A stretch of DNA of 64,000 nt from Siphonodentalium dalli (lineage: Eukaryota; Mollusca; Scaphopoda; Gadilida; Siphonodentaliidae), in contig CP136061.1 in NCBI GenBank assembly GCA_032622095.1, forward strand, positions 5,094,734 to 5,158,733, in the 5' to 3' direction. Positions 34,130-45,982 of this stretch are shown here, one piece after another. Position numbers and translations under genes: made by a program. Each line of letters begins with the position of its first letter. Position 1 is the stretch's first letter. The notes beneath the pieces are model-generated. The model worked only from the letters and a program-made list of their open reading frames with translations. It did no database searches and had not been told where the DNA came from.

Positions 34130-34925
34130 CCGGACATTTGGAATTCTGTTAAAGTATTTTACATTTCACTCATATACCAACACTTTCAATACAAACTCCA
34201 TTTGAATAATTTTGCCCGCAATATTTCAGAACTGGCTAGCCTTGACGGCGCGTTGGCTTCACGATAACGAGAACTGTGTTGACAGGGAGGGTGTCCACCT
34301 TAAAATTTCCAACAGCACCCCTTCGAGTTAGCAAATTCCATTTACGCACGACTTGGTTATAACCCAAGAGAAGTGTACACAGTGCCTTTTGAAATGATAT
34401 CAACCGTGTGGTTGTATTCATCCAGTGAACAATACAAAGAATCCTTTTCTTCCTGCCCATTGTATATATTGTTCGAATGGAAATGAGGCGGCTATTGAGC
34501 ATGTATTGCGTTGTCAGATGTGATATGTTATCTCCAGTAACATCGTCAAACTGCTACAAAAACGTATTCAAATATTATCGTCTACGATATCGCTGGCTTT
34601 ATGATACACCCCATGCAGGGCTCGGATTCTAAATGTCGAGAATAATTCAAACTGATTGATGTAGAATAACTTTATTCTCCCAGCCAAATTATCTTTGCGG
34701 GGAAGACAGGTATATTAAATTGTGTCTGTCATTTCTAATTATATCGAGAGTAATTATAGTTGATTGGTGTAGAATAACTGTATTATCCCAGCCAAAATAC
34801 CGGTACGGAGAACACAGTGTTGGTTAGGTTAACATTGTGTTTATGACCCAGATTATACGACATTGGTCCGACAATTATCGGTACAGCGAGATTATTTGAG
34901 CTGCATGTGGGTACATGCATGTGTA
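34130..34925 (+). repeat. Dispersed repeat B, copy 1 (~0.8 kb)
   Basis: Shares with 59972-60875 a long run of landmarks in the same order: GGACATTTGGAATTC, AGAACTGGC, TAGCCTTGACGGCGCGTTGG, TTCACGATAACGAGAACTG, TGCTACAAAAACGTATTCAA, GATGTAGAATAACTTTATTC, GGTTAGGTTAACATTGTGTT and ATTATACGACATTGGTCC. It is open in no frame. Class unknown; it could be the non-coding end of a large transposon. Confidence 0.85.
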
Positions 34926-35089
34926 CTCTTAGATGTAACAGATTCCTGCCTATTGTATATATTGTTCGATTGGAAATGAGGTAATATAGGTATCAGCCGG
35001 GCAGTGCAGTGAGCATGCAGTGCGTTGTCAGATCACCTGTCTCCTGGTGCGATACAACCACTACAAGCATATATACTAATTCGTGTTAA

Positions 35090-35310
35090 TATGTATACTT
35101 GCAGTGGTGGTATCGACCCAAGGACCTGTATTAATATATATACTTACAGGGGTGGTATCGAACCAGGGACCTGTATTAATATATACTTGCAGGGGTGGTA
35201 TCGACACAGGGACCTGTATTAATATATATACTTGCAGTGGTGGTATCGACCTAGGGACCTGTATTAATATATATACTTACAGGTGTGGTATCGACTCAGG
35301 GACCTGTGTT
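35090..35310 (+). repeat. 45-bp minisatellite, five copies
   Basis: Units carry GGTGGTATCGA followed by GGACCTGTATTAATATATA, spaced 43-45 bases. Because 45 is a multiple of three, frames across it look like 15-residue peptide repeats. There is no other sign of coding. Confidence 0.92.
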
Positions 35311-35850
35311 AATAGCAACCACCCCGGTGGGTGTTTATACCTAAATGCAGGTGAATTATGACGTCATATAATGTTTCTATATTTCTATACCATGAAGAAA
35401 AATACCGTGTACGTTTTTTGCTGGAATTCACACGTGGCTTTCGGTTCACTGCACAGAATCCATCAGAAACTACAGGGTGCTCAGATATAACGAAGGAATA
35501 TTCAGACAACAACAACAACAACTGATCAAATTAATTCCCAGGTTCTAGATACTCAGTTCTTACCGATGATTAATTACAGCCTTTTCGTCTCATAAAAATC
35601 ATTGGGATATTATAATGATAATAGATCATAATAACTAATTATTCCCCGTCTAGTGACCGCCCTGCAATCCGGCTTACGGCTTTTAAGTGGTCCAGAAATT
35701 ACTACCATATATCACATAGCCTTCACCTTCACCGCCATATCAAACATTTTTTGACAAAATTGGAGAGTAGATTAAATATTGCTCGCTTGATTTCGTGAAT
35801 TACGTTTTCTCCACTTCAACACTGTCGACAGTTACTGAGTTAGGCTGATG
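35311..35850 (+). repeat. Dispersed repeat C, copy 1
   Basis: Matches 36614-36850 in two blocks. The first holds ATAGCAACCACCCC, GTGGGTGTTTATACCTAAAT and TTTCTATATTTCTATACCA; the second holds GAATTACGTTTTCT, CACTTCAAC and ACTGAGTTAGG. The blocks are about 320 bases apart here and adjacent in copy 2. So either this copy has an insertion (about 35475-35795) or the other a deletion. Confidence 0.75.
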
Positions 35851-36613
35851 TTAAATGTTAAAGACAACAATGATCAAGATTCAAGAATCATTCAATCAAC
35901 CAAACGTTCAACTTTCAACAGTTCAAGTGCATCAGATGTCTTAAAGTGATGTGAATCACTCCGGTTGGGTGGTCAAATAGAAATGGAGAATAATTATGCT
36001 TATAGTTGTTATTTTTATGAATATTAACCCAAATGTACAATACACACCGTCAGTCGTATATATTTATTGAATGAAATGAGTGTTGATGGCGAAATCATTT
36101 GCGTTAGTTTATCGCCGATTGTTGCGTCCCGAATCGAGATGTAAATATTTACAATTGAGCATAGATCAGACGGTGTTTTCTATGGAATTGTATGGTCGAT
36201 TTTTTTGACATTCTGGGCGATGATAGTAGAATGCTACATTCCCCCATTTGGCATAGCGCCTGAGTACCAATTTATCGGTTTCACGAACCCGAATAAGTCC
36301 ATAATATGTCTTTAAGAGGGCACTAATTATTAATTAAATACAATCGTTAACTATATAACCAAAACGGTTGCAATCTGGTCGGTGAAAATTGAAACATTGG
36401 GGTATATTGACCCATATAGTGTCAATAGTTAGATGCTGTTGACTTCAGACGACTAAAAGGTGCAAATATGAGCAATAAAGAGCGTTCTTTGTCAGCTCAA
36501 AATATATATAGGAAAATTGGTACATATGGGTCACCACTGACCAGAGGAATGTCATGGAATGGGCGTCTTTGAAGTTTGACGTTGAAGTTTGATGGCAGAT
36601 GACTTAAAGGGAC
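35851..36613. repeat. Spacer ending in a degenerate ~140-bp tandem repeat
   Basis: About 36240-36613 holds two or three diverged units with CTTTAAGAGGGCACTAAT or GACTTAAAGGGACTAATAG and GTCATGGNATGGG. They resemble the array at 50640-51145. The first part is unique. Confidence 0.5.
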
Positions 36614-36850
36614 TAATAGCAACCACCCCAGTGGGTGTTTATACCTAAATGCGTGTGAATTATGACATCATATAATTTTTCTATATTTCTATACCAAGAG
36701 CGAAAATAGCGTGTATGCTTTTTTGTAAATTTCACACGTGACTTCCGGGAGGTTACTGCGCAGACTCCAGCAGAAACTGATCGAAGAATTACGTTTTCTT
36801 CACTTCAACTTCAACACAATCGACTGTTAGTAACGGTACTGAGTTAGGAG
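36614..36850 (+). repeat. Dispersed repeat C, copy 2
   Basis: Compact copy of 35311-35850, with the two shared blocks adjacent. Confidence 0.75.
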
Positions 36851-37645
36851 AGCAGCGTGCTCCGAAGACAACCGCGACGGAGGAATTTACATACAAGTAC
36901 AACAACAACGATTGCCGATGATCACTTTTTAATTGTCCTCACTGAGTCATTCAGAGACTCAATCAAATAATAGATTAATCGAGGATTAATCACAGCCTTT
37001 CTAGTCTGATAACATGGCATTCGGTAAAATATTACCGTGGCACAGTTTGTGATTAGCCATCTCGATTGTAAACAAATCTTCTACTCGAAATTTGTAAATT
37101 AAAAAAACAAATCAAATTTAAATGTGCATGTGCGATAATCAATATCATCCATGACCCAACCCGGACACACATACCAAATCGCATTCACATCCACTGAGAA
37201 ACAACGAAGAAGCTAGACATTACACTTTTATTTAGAGCCGGCATCGGCGTCGACAAACACTTTATATACACCGATTTCTCCACTACAAGGTCAAGGCCCC
37301 ACATGGCACGAAATTGAAAAATCAACGAGTGATTGATCTGTGTTTCATGTAATTTGCAACAATGAATGTTGTTTTGAGGATTGTATGGATTATTGTGTAC
37401 CACAGATACACGAAGACTAGGCAATTCAATGTTAGGTGTATTCAATTTCATGACATCATGTGTAAACTTTGTTTGTGACATGATTATTGCACTTTTACTT
37501 TCGACAGGAGCTTGGAGGCATTGTTGAATTTGTTCTCTAATCATCAAAGGTTGCACAGATATTTGCTTATCATTAATTTAATCATTTGATTTAGGACTGA
37601 AAAAGAATTGTTTCGGTTTTCAAATTGAAAAGATCAATCGTACTG
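36851..37645. other. Unique spacer
   Basis: A 123-codon minus frame at 37185-37556 shows no known motif. No repeat recognised. Confidence 0.35.
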
Positions 37646-37931
37646 CCCTGCTGGACAAAACAAGTGTCCATTGGCACCGCGGTGTGTTTGGCGTTCGGCG
37701 GCGGTGTCAGAGTTTGTAACTGCAGTTGAGCACCGCGGCCAAGCGGCAAGTACACCATGGCCGACCGTCAAGTACACATGTACACCATGGCCGAAAAGTA
37801 ACTACAATGGGGCCGAATGGCATGTACACCGTGGTTAGATTTCTGGTTTATATTGTCTTTTTTCAGTTTAATGAATGCACACAGCGGCAACTACACCATG
37901 GTCGAATGGACACTTGTTTTGCCGAGCAGGG
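37646..37931. mobile_element. MITE family M, copy 1
   Basis: Ends CCCTGCTGGACAAAACAAG and CTTGTTTTGCCGAGCAGGG are inverted repeats of about 25 bp. The body contains repeated CACC(G/A)(C/T)GG(C/T)C(G/A)A words and ATGTACACC motifs. A TA follows the right end; the left flank is less clear. The same family sits at 40487-40883. Confidence 0.85.
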
Positions 37932-38900
37932 TAGTACATGTGTATTCAGTTCAAATTCATACAGATATCTTTCAGACTTTCATGTTTACAAAATGTAGGC
38001 GCGCATAGTCCCGCTCGCTGTGTTTTGGCCAGCCGCGCGGTTTCTATCAAGATAAAATAAACAGCGGAAATACATTCATAAATGTTGCGTAAATTGAATT
38101 AGTTTACTCACGATGGATGTCCATTGAAACTCTTTGATGGTTTAACACTGCTTAATCCACTATCCATTAGCACAAGTGAATGTTACACACTGTGTTTTCA
38201 TATTGTACATGCTCCTACCCCGGTATATTAATTGTAATTCATAATTATTAATAAGGAATTAATTTAATACTCCGATTCAATGCTGACGAAATAAATACGG
38301 TAACATCTCCCGGCCACATGGTCTCGCTTTGATTTTCCAGGAATTTATGTGACGTTATAAGCCATACATAGAAATCGTTCAAATGTATTTTTAGCTTCGA
38401 ATCATTCAGTCTCAGACAGATAGTGCATTTGACACTTAACATCGTGTGACGTCAAAAAACTTAAACTGCCAATCATCGTGGCACGAGGGATCACATTTTG
38501 ATGAATGCCGACAATGAATGTTGGTTTTGGAGAATTCATTTGATATTTTGCTACAACATTCAAGTTGTTTCTTTATTCTTGTACGCTCTCCGTACTTGGC
38601 TAGGCGCGCAATTGATCGCTCACTGGTTTTCAATTTTAGCCGCGCGATGGTGCGCAAGAGCGATCGCGCGCCTCAAAAATTAAAGTCTGATCTTTCTGTT
38701 GATTCCAACGTTAACACTATTACTTAATATTTTTACCACTTTAGAGGGCGTTCTTTATTAGATGAACATTATTTTACCCACACGTCATGATTCCATGATT
38801 TTAAGGTGAAGTTGAACAGAAGCGAGCGCTAAGCTTTGTTTTCATTAAAGCATGCTCACACCAGGACGGTGTGGTAATAATAGTAATAGCATGATTTTGT
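37932..38900. other. Mostly unique; GC-rich inverted repeat near 38600-38675
   Basis: AGGCGCGCAATTGATCGCTC and GAGCGATCGCGCGCCT can pair around a ~37-base loop. No gene recognised elsewhere in the stretch. Confidence 0.45.
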
Positions 38901-39010
38901 CGGGCACCTTGGTTTCTTTACAGCCCTCCAGGAATGATTCACTCCGTCTCGGGTCTATAAATAGGCCCTCGGGCTGTTAATCATTCCTGTCGGGTCCAGG
39001 TGCTACCACG
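38901..39010. repeat. Short imperfect palindrome
   Basis: AGGAATGATTCA/TTAATCATTCCT and CGGGTCTATAAATAGGCCC / CTCGGGC form a compact hairpin. Outer GGGCACCTTGG/CCAGGTGC also pair weakly. It is possibly a MITE remnant. Confidence 0.45.
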
Positions 39011-39087
39011 GCCGAGTACTAGTAACTTTATAACCCTGTGGCGACTGCAGTAGCGTTCTTTAATGTGCACACACCAAGGCGGAATAC

Positions 39088-39770
39088 AGGAGAAGTCGGC
39101 CCCGCTACGAAGTCGGCCCCAGAGAAGTCGGCCCAGAAGTCGGCCCCGTACGAAGTCGGCCCAGCTATTAACATCAGTTAGTGACATGTTTACTCAATTG
39201 AGTAACATACATGTATATCAGGTGTCACGGAAACCTTGTTCAACACTACATTGTATATGACTTAGTGTGGATCTTTATCGGCGTTTCGCTGACTGCTTCC
39301 ATGTGGAAATCCCTCTGGCGCGACGCCCATTATAATTATGACAGGACATTGTTTAGGTCTATAGATTAATTGGCTGACTAAGTTTGAAGGTTCATATCTG
39401 GTCTAATACCATGTCTTGTATATATGGCTATATTTCCGGTACAGATTTAAATTTCCGTTTAACGAACCCTATCGACATATCTGCGTAAAGCCATGACAGT
39501 GCGCGATAAGAAAATGGATTGCCAGGAGGTGATATAATCCTCCTTGACACCATGTGACCAAAACATGGTCACATAAAATGGAATGCTACGAGGTGATGTA
39601 ATCCCTTATGACACCGTGTGGCGAAATGTCGGTCTCATCTTATTGTGCCACAGGCATTAACAAGCAGTAAAATAATAATGGGGCCGACTTTTCTTGACCA
39701 ATCTTTAATTTACCCGGGCCGACTTCTCTTGTGGCCGACCTTGTTTTGGGCTGACTTCTCCAGATACCCC
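39088..39770. mobile_element. Element with inverted clusters of GAAGTCGGCCC
   Basis: 39088-39170 holds five copies of GAAGTCGGCCC(C) in tandem. 39680-39770 holds three or four copies in reverse orientation (GGGGCCGACTT, GGGCCGACTTCTCTTG, GGGCTGACTTCTCC). Clustered motifs facing each other across ~500 bases look like the subterminal repeats of a DNA transposon. No transposase or clean target duplication was found. Inside, 39514-39553 and 39580-39617 are a short direct duplication with GAGGTGATNTAATCC. Confidence 0.5.
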
Positions 39771-39969
39771 GAGGCATGTACACAGGTTAGCCATTACTGT
39801 CTGCACCCCCAATCAGACAGCATACTGCAGAACAACAAAATACCTGGATAGATGTTGTAATGGGGGAAGTCGGTATTTTTGCATTCGGATCTTTATTCAG
39901 TGATCTCAAATGAGACTTTTCAGCTTTACAAACTTGGTATCTGACCGAGTTCTGATTTTTGTCAGAATA

Positions 39970-40047
39970 CCCTGACCAGGTTGCGATCCCTGGCCCGCTA
40001 GCACGAGAGACCAGTACACTACAGTACCTCTCGGCTATCGACTTCCC
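39970..40047 (-). mobile_element. tRNA-derived SINE head
   Basis: On the minus strand, CGATAGCCGAGAGGTACTG resembles an A box and AGGGATCGCAACCTGG, about 45 bases later, resembles a B box. The predicted cloverleaf is poor, so a functional tRNA is unlikely. A tail toward 39900 with TATTCTGACAAAAATCAG may belong to it. Confidence 0.45.
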
Positions 40048-40296
40048 TAGATTTAAGTAATTGACCCCCTCTATAGTGGTGTCACCCCTGCTGTATTATA
40101 TAAGAAATGAACGGCGGGTTCAATGTGGTCATCGGATTTTTACCGCAAGAAAAATTCAGCAAACTGCATGAACCCCGAAGTAGTAAAGCCAAAAAAATAT
40201 ATAACTGTGTTTCCGGTGACCCGCCCACCCCTATTTCGGAGATCCTGACGGTTTTCATTTTATTCATTTTGCAAAATTCCAACGCATCCCGTTTTA
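40048..40296. other. Short unique spacer
   Basis: A plus frame starting at 40107 and a minus frame at 40082-40282 overlap. Neither is recognised. Confidence 0.35.
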
Positions 40297-43200
40297 TTAG
40301 CTCAACTTACAACTTTGTAAGTTTGAGCTATTGCCATGGGTTGGCGTCCGTCATCCGTGTGTCTGTGTGTCCGTCAACAATTTACTTTGTCGCGGGATAC
40401 AGGTTGTGCCTTTAGTCTGATCTCTTTGAAATTTGTCATGATTCATGACAAATTTCATGACTCATGAATGTTGACATTGACATGTACCCTGCTGGACAAA
40501 ACAAGTGTCCATTGGCACCACGGTGTATTTGCCATTCGGGTGCAGTGTCAGAGTTTGTAACTGCAGTTGAGCGCCGCGGCCGAGCGGCAAGTACATGTAC
40601 ACCGCGGCCGAACGACAAGTACACATGTACACCATGGCCAAAAAGCAACTACAACGGGGCCAAATGGTATGTACACCGTGGTTAGATTTCTGGTTTGTAT
40701 TGTCTTTTTTCAGTTTGATGAATGTACACAGCGGCAACTACATTTGTACACCATGGCCGAATGGCAAATAAACCAATGCCCAACTGTAGTTAGCCAGTGG
40801 AGCCGCGGTGTAGTTGCATTTCGGCCGCGGTAGCAATGCTAAGCGCACCGTGGTTAAGTGGACACTTGTTTTTCCCAGCAGGGTAGATGGGAACGAATCA
40901 TTTTGGGGTCTTTCGATCGAAAAACATCTTGGCGGCCATCTTGGATTTCAAGGTTGTGCCTTTAGTCTGATCTTCATGAAATTTGTCATGGATGTTAATA
41001 TTGACATGTAGATGGGAACGAGTCATTTTTGGGTTGTTCGGCCAAAAAAAACATGGCCGCCAGCAGCCATCTTGGATGTTACTCTTTGCATGACTAAATC
41101 CTTTGGCACGAGCTACAGATCGTAGCTTTGGTCGGATCTTCATGAAATTTGTCAAGGATGTTAACAATGACATGTAGATGGGAACGAGTCCTTTTGGTGT
41201 CATTCGGCCAAAAAAAATGGCGGCCAGCAGCCAACTTGGATTTTACTCTTTGCATGACTAAATCCTTTGGCGCGGGCTACAGGTCGTACCTTTGGTCTGA
41301 TCTTTATGAAATTTGTCATAAATGTTGACATTGACATGTAGATGGGAACGAGTCATTTTGGGGTCATTCGCCAAAAAACATCGCCGCTGGTGGCCATCTT
41401 GGATTTCAAAATTAAATCCATTGGCGCGTTCTACAGGTCGTACTGTTTGTCTGATCATCATGAAATTTGTCATGGATGTTAATATTGACATGTAGATGGG
41501 AACGAGTCATTTTGGGGTTGTTCGACCAAAAAACATGGCCGCCAGCAGCCATCTTGGATTTTACTCTTTGCATGACTAAATTCTTTGGTGCAGGCTACAG
41601 GTTGTAGCTTTAGTTGGATCTTCATGAAATTTGTCATGGGTGTTAACAATGACATGCAGATGGGAACGAGTCATTTTGGGGTCATTCGGCCAAAAAACAT
41701 GGCCGCCAGCAGCCATCTTGGGTTTTAATCTTTGCATGACTAAATCCTTTGGCACGGGCTACATGTCGTACCTTTGGTCTGATCTTCATGAAATTTGTCA
41801 TGAATGTTGACATTGACATGTAGATGGGGAATGAGTCATTTTGGGGTCATTTGGGAAAAAATTAAATAGATTGGCGCGGTCTACAGGTCGTACTGTTCGT
41901 CTGATTATCATGAAATTTGTCATGGATGTTAATAATGACAGGCAGATGGGAACGAGTCATTTTGGGGTAGTTTGGCCAAAAACATGGCCGTCATGAGCAT
42001 CTTGGATTTTAATCTTTGCATGACTAAATCCTTGGCGCGGGCTACAGGTCGCAGCTTTGGTCGGATCTTCATGAAATTTGTCATGGCTGTTGATCTTGAC
42101 ATGTAAATGGGAACGAGTCCTTTTGGGGTCATTCGGTCAAAAGACATGGCCGCCAGCAGCCATCTTGGATTTTACTCTTTGCATGACTAAATCCTTTGGT
42201 ACAGGCTACAGGTACTAACTTTGGTCAGATTATTATGAAATTTGTCATGAATGTTGACATTGACATGTAGATGGGAATGAGTCATTTTGGGGTAATTTGG
42301 CCAAAAAACATGGCGGCTGGCAGCCATCTTTGATTTCAAAATTAAATAGATTGGCGCGGTCTACAGGTCGTACTGTTCGTCTGATTATCATGAAATTTGT
42401 CATAGATGTTAATATTGACATGTAGATGGCAACGAGTTATTTTGGGGTCGTTAGGCCAAAAAATATGGCCACCAGTAGCCATCTTGGATTTTACTCTTTG
42501 CATGACTAAATCCTTCGGCGCGGGCTACAGGTCGTAGCTTTGGTCGGATCTTCATGAAATTTGTCATGGCTGTTGATCTTGACATGTAAATGGGAACGAG
42601 TCCTTTTGGGGTCATTCGGTCAAAAGACATGGCCGCCAGCAGCCATCTTGGATTTTACTCTTTGCATGACTAAATCCTTTGGCACAGGCTACAGGTCCAA
42701 ACTTTGGTCAGATTATTATGAAATTTGTCATGAATGTTGACATTGACATGTAGATGGGAATGAGTCATTTTGGGGTAATTTGGCCAAAAAACATGGCCGC
42801 TGGCAGCCATCTTTGATTTCAAAATTAAATCGATTGGCGCGGTCTTCATGTCGTACTGTTCGTCTGATTATCATGAAATTTGTCATGGATGTTAATAATG
42901 ACAGGCTGATGGGAATGAGTCATTTTGGGGTAGTTCGACCAAAAAACATGGCCGTCATGAGCATCTTGGATTTTACTCTTTTCATGACTAAATCCTTCGG
43001 CACAGGCCCTAGGTCGTACCTTTGGTCAGATCATTATGATATTTGTCATGGCTATTGACATGTACAATGTAGATGGGAACGAGTCATTTTGGGGTCGTTT
43101 GACCAAAAAACATGGCCGTCAGTGGTCATCTTGGATTTCAAAATTCAATCCATTAGCACGGGCCACAGGTCATATCTTTTGTCGGATCATTATTAGCTCA

Positions 43201-45375
43201 ACTTACTTTGTAAGTTTGAGCTATTGCCATTGTTTGGCGTCCGTCGTCCGTGTGTGCGTGTGTCCCTCAATAATTTCCTTTGGCGCGGGCTACAGGTTGT
43301 ACCTTTGGTCTGATCTTTATGAAATTTGTCACGAATGTTGACCTTGACATGTAGATGGGAACGAATGGCCGCTGGTGGCCATCTTGGATTTCAAAATTCA
43401 ACCCATTGGCGCGGGCTACAGGTCGTGCTGTTCGTCTTATCATGAAATTTGTCATGGATGTTAATATTGACATGTAGATGGGAACGAGTGATTTTGGGGT
43501 CGTTCAGCCAAAAATCATGGCCGCCAGCAGCCATCTTGGATTTTACTCTTTGCATGACTAAATTCTTTGTCGCGGGCTACAGGTTGTAGCTTTGGTCAGA
43601 ACTTCATGAAATTTGTCATGGATGTTAACAATGACATGTAGATGGGAACGAGTGATTTTGGAGTCGTTCGGCCAAAAAACGTGGATTTTACTCTTTGCAT
43701 GACTAAATCCTTTGGCGCGGGCTACAGGTCGTACCTTTGGTCTGATCTTTATTAAATTTGTCATGAATGTTGATATTGACATGTAGATGGGAACGAGTCA
43801 TTTTGGGGTCATCTGGCCAAAAAACATGGCTGCTGGCGGCTATCTTGGATTTCAAAATTCAATCCAATGGCGCGGGCTACAGGTCGTACTGTTCGTCTGA
43901 TAATCATGAAATTTGTCATGGATGTTAATATTGACATGTACAAATGTAGATGGCAACGAGTGATTTTGGGGTCGTTCAGCCAAAACACATGGCCGCCAGC
44001 AGCCATCTTAGATTTTACTCTTTGCATGACTAAATTATTTGGCGCGGGCTACAGGTTGTAGCTTTGGTCAGAACTTCATGAAATTTGTCATGGATGTTAA
44101 CAATGACATGTAGATGGGAACAAGTGATTTTGGGGTCGTTCGGTCAAAAAACATGGCCACCAGCAGCCATCTTGGATTTTACTCTTTGCATGACTAAATC
44201 CTTTGGCGCGGGCTACAGGTCGTACCTTTGGTCTGATCTTTATGAAATTTGTTATGAATGTTGATATTGACATTTAGATGGGAATGAGTCATTTTGGGGT
44301 CATACGACCAAAAAACACGGCCACTGGCGGCCATCTTGGATTTCAAAATTCAATCCATTGGCACGGGCTACAGGTCGTACTGTTCGTCTGATCATCATGA
44401 TATTTATCATGGATGTTAATATTAACATGTAGATGGGAAAGAGTGTTTTTGGGGTCATTTGTCTAAAAAACATGTCCGCCAGCAGCCATATTGGATTTTA
44501 CTCTTTGCATGACTAAATCCTTTGGTGCGGGCTACAGGTCGTAGCTTTGGTCGGAACTTCATGAAATTTGTCATGGATGTTAACAATGACATGTAGATGG
44601 GAAACGAGTTATTTTGGGGTCGTTCAGCCGAAAAACATGACCGCCAGCAGCCATCTTGGATTTTACTCTTTGCATGACTAAATCCATTGGCACAGGCTAC
44701 AGGTCGTACCTTTGATCAGATCATTATGAGATTTGTAAAGGCTGTAGATGGGAACAGTTCATTTTGGGGTAGTTCGGAAAAAAACATGGCTGCCATTGGC
44801 CATTTTAGAATTTACTCTTTGCATCAATAAATCCTTTGGCACACCATAATCACCACATCCCTGATCCGATCATTATGAAACCTGTCATGAATGTTGATAT
44901 TGACATGTACATCTAGTCTTACTTAGACATTTCAATTAGCACCTTTCCTATTACTCCATTTACTGTCAACCATTAAATCATTCCCCTACTAAGTTGAGCT
45001 ACAGTGTCATTGACACTTTCATTACATTTGTCATGGATGTTAAAATTGACATGTAGATGGGAAACGAGTAATTTTGGGGTTGTTCGGCCAAAAACATGGC
45101 CGCCAGCAGCCATCTTGGATTATACTCTTTGCATGACTAAATTCTTTGTCAAGGGCTACAAGTCGAATTTTTGGTCCAATCATCATGAGATTTGTCATGG
45201 ATGTTAACAATGACATGTAAATAGGAAGGAGTCTTTTTTGGGTCATTTGCCAAAAAACATGGCTGTCGTGGCCATCTTTGATTTTAATCTTTGCATAACT
45301 AGGCCTTTCAACTTTCCACATTCCTAATTGCTCCATTAACTGTAACACATGCAATTATTCCCTTTCCACGTTAGC
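40297..45375 (+). mobile_element. Inverted-repeat element filled with ~165-bp tandem units
   Basis: The left end TTAGCTCAACTTAC leads into a mini-palindrome (AGCTCAACTT...AAGTTTGAGCT), then GGCGTCCGTC and a GTGTG stretch. The body is about 26 diverged tandem units of roughly 165 bp with GATGGGAACGAGTCATTTTG, ATGGCCGCCAGCAGCCATC, TTTGCATGACTAAATCC and CTTCATGAAATTTGTCATGG. Two subfamilies tend to alternate. A right end TAAGTTGAGCTA lies at about 44990-45001 and a second, more decayed one (CGTTAGCTACAGTG) near 45370. A second left end at 43193 suggests one copy nested in another. No protein is encoded; frames over 60 codons here derive from the repeat. Confidence 0.75.
40487..40883. mobile_element. 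MITE family M, copy 2, inserted at TA
   Basis: The inverted ends CCCTGCTGGACAAAACAAG and CTTGTTTTTCCCAGCAGGG are flanked on both sides by TA. Neighbouring tandem units show the uninterrupted target TGACATGTAGATGGG, so the element inserted at TA and duplicated it, as Tc1/mariner-type elements do. It is 111 bp longer than copy 1 because of extra internal repeats. Non-autonomous. Confidence 0.9.
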
Positions 45376-45905
45376 TACAGTGCCATTGACACTTTGATAA
45401 TTACATTTCAGTCAATTCACATTTTCAGCTGCATATACATGTATATGTAAACCAATTTCATCATTAAAGAAATTGCAAATTCATCGTTGATTCCATCATC
45501 TCAATATTTCATTAAAGTGAGACTTTATGTTCACACATTGATTCATTCAGGCAACATTTTCTCCATTTCTACACTGTTCATTGCATTGATCGTCTTCAAT
45601 GGGGATAATCTATAATTCTATATGTATATCATCGTTAACTATTAAAGTGACATTTCTCTTCCACCCAATCGATATTGCATTAAAATGACGCTTCATATTC
45701 ATTACACTTCATTCAATAATTTCTGTTTCTACATCACTTATTGCATTGATTGCCTTCAGGTAAGCTAAGCTATGTCCGACTCAAATATTAAAGTGACGCA
45801 TCATATTCACTACACTTCATTCAATAATTTCTTTTTCTACATAGTTTACATGTATTGCATTGATTGCCTGCAGCTAAGGTAATCTATGTCCGACTCAAAT
45901 AATAC
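45376..45905 (+). repeat. Tandem repeat of ~125-bp units
   Basis: Two clear copies (about 45668-45790 and 45791-45903) share TTCATTCAATAATTTCT, TTGCATTGATTGCCT and TATGTCCGACTCAAATA. An older copy near 45510-45620 shares TTAAAGTGA and GCATTGAT. 45376-45510 is unique. Confidence 0.75.
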
Positions 45906-45982
45906 AAATATTAAAGGCATTCCATTTCCATCCATTAATTCTAAGGAAACTTCTGCTGTGATATATATATGTATATATGCAT

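Noticed and set aside
35025-35361. Frames with 15-residue peptide repeats
   Set aside because: The 45-bp unit is a multiple of three by chance; all three forward frames give repeats.
35311-36850. Repeat C copies as long terminal repeats of a retroelement
   Set aside because: They are direct repeats about 1.3 kb apart, but no primer-binding site, polypurine tract or gag/pol sequence lies between and the copies differ in structure.
40898-45354. Numerous frames of 60-104 codons
   Set aside because: They are translations of the ~165-bp tandem unit and its reverse.
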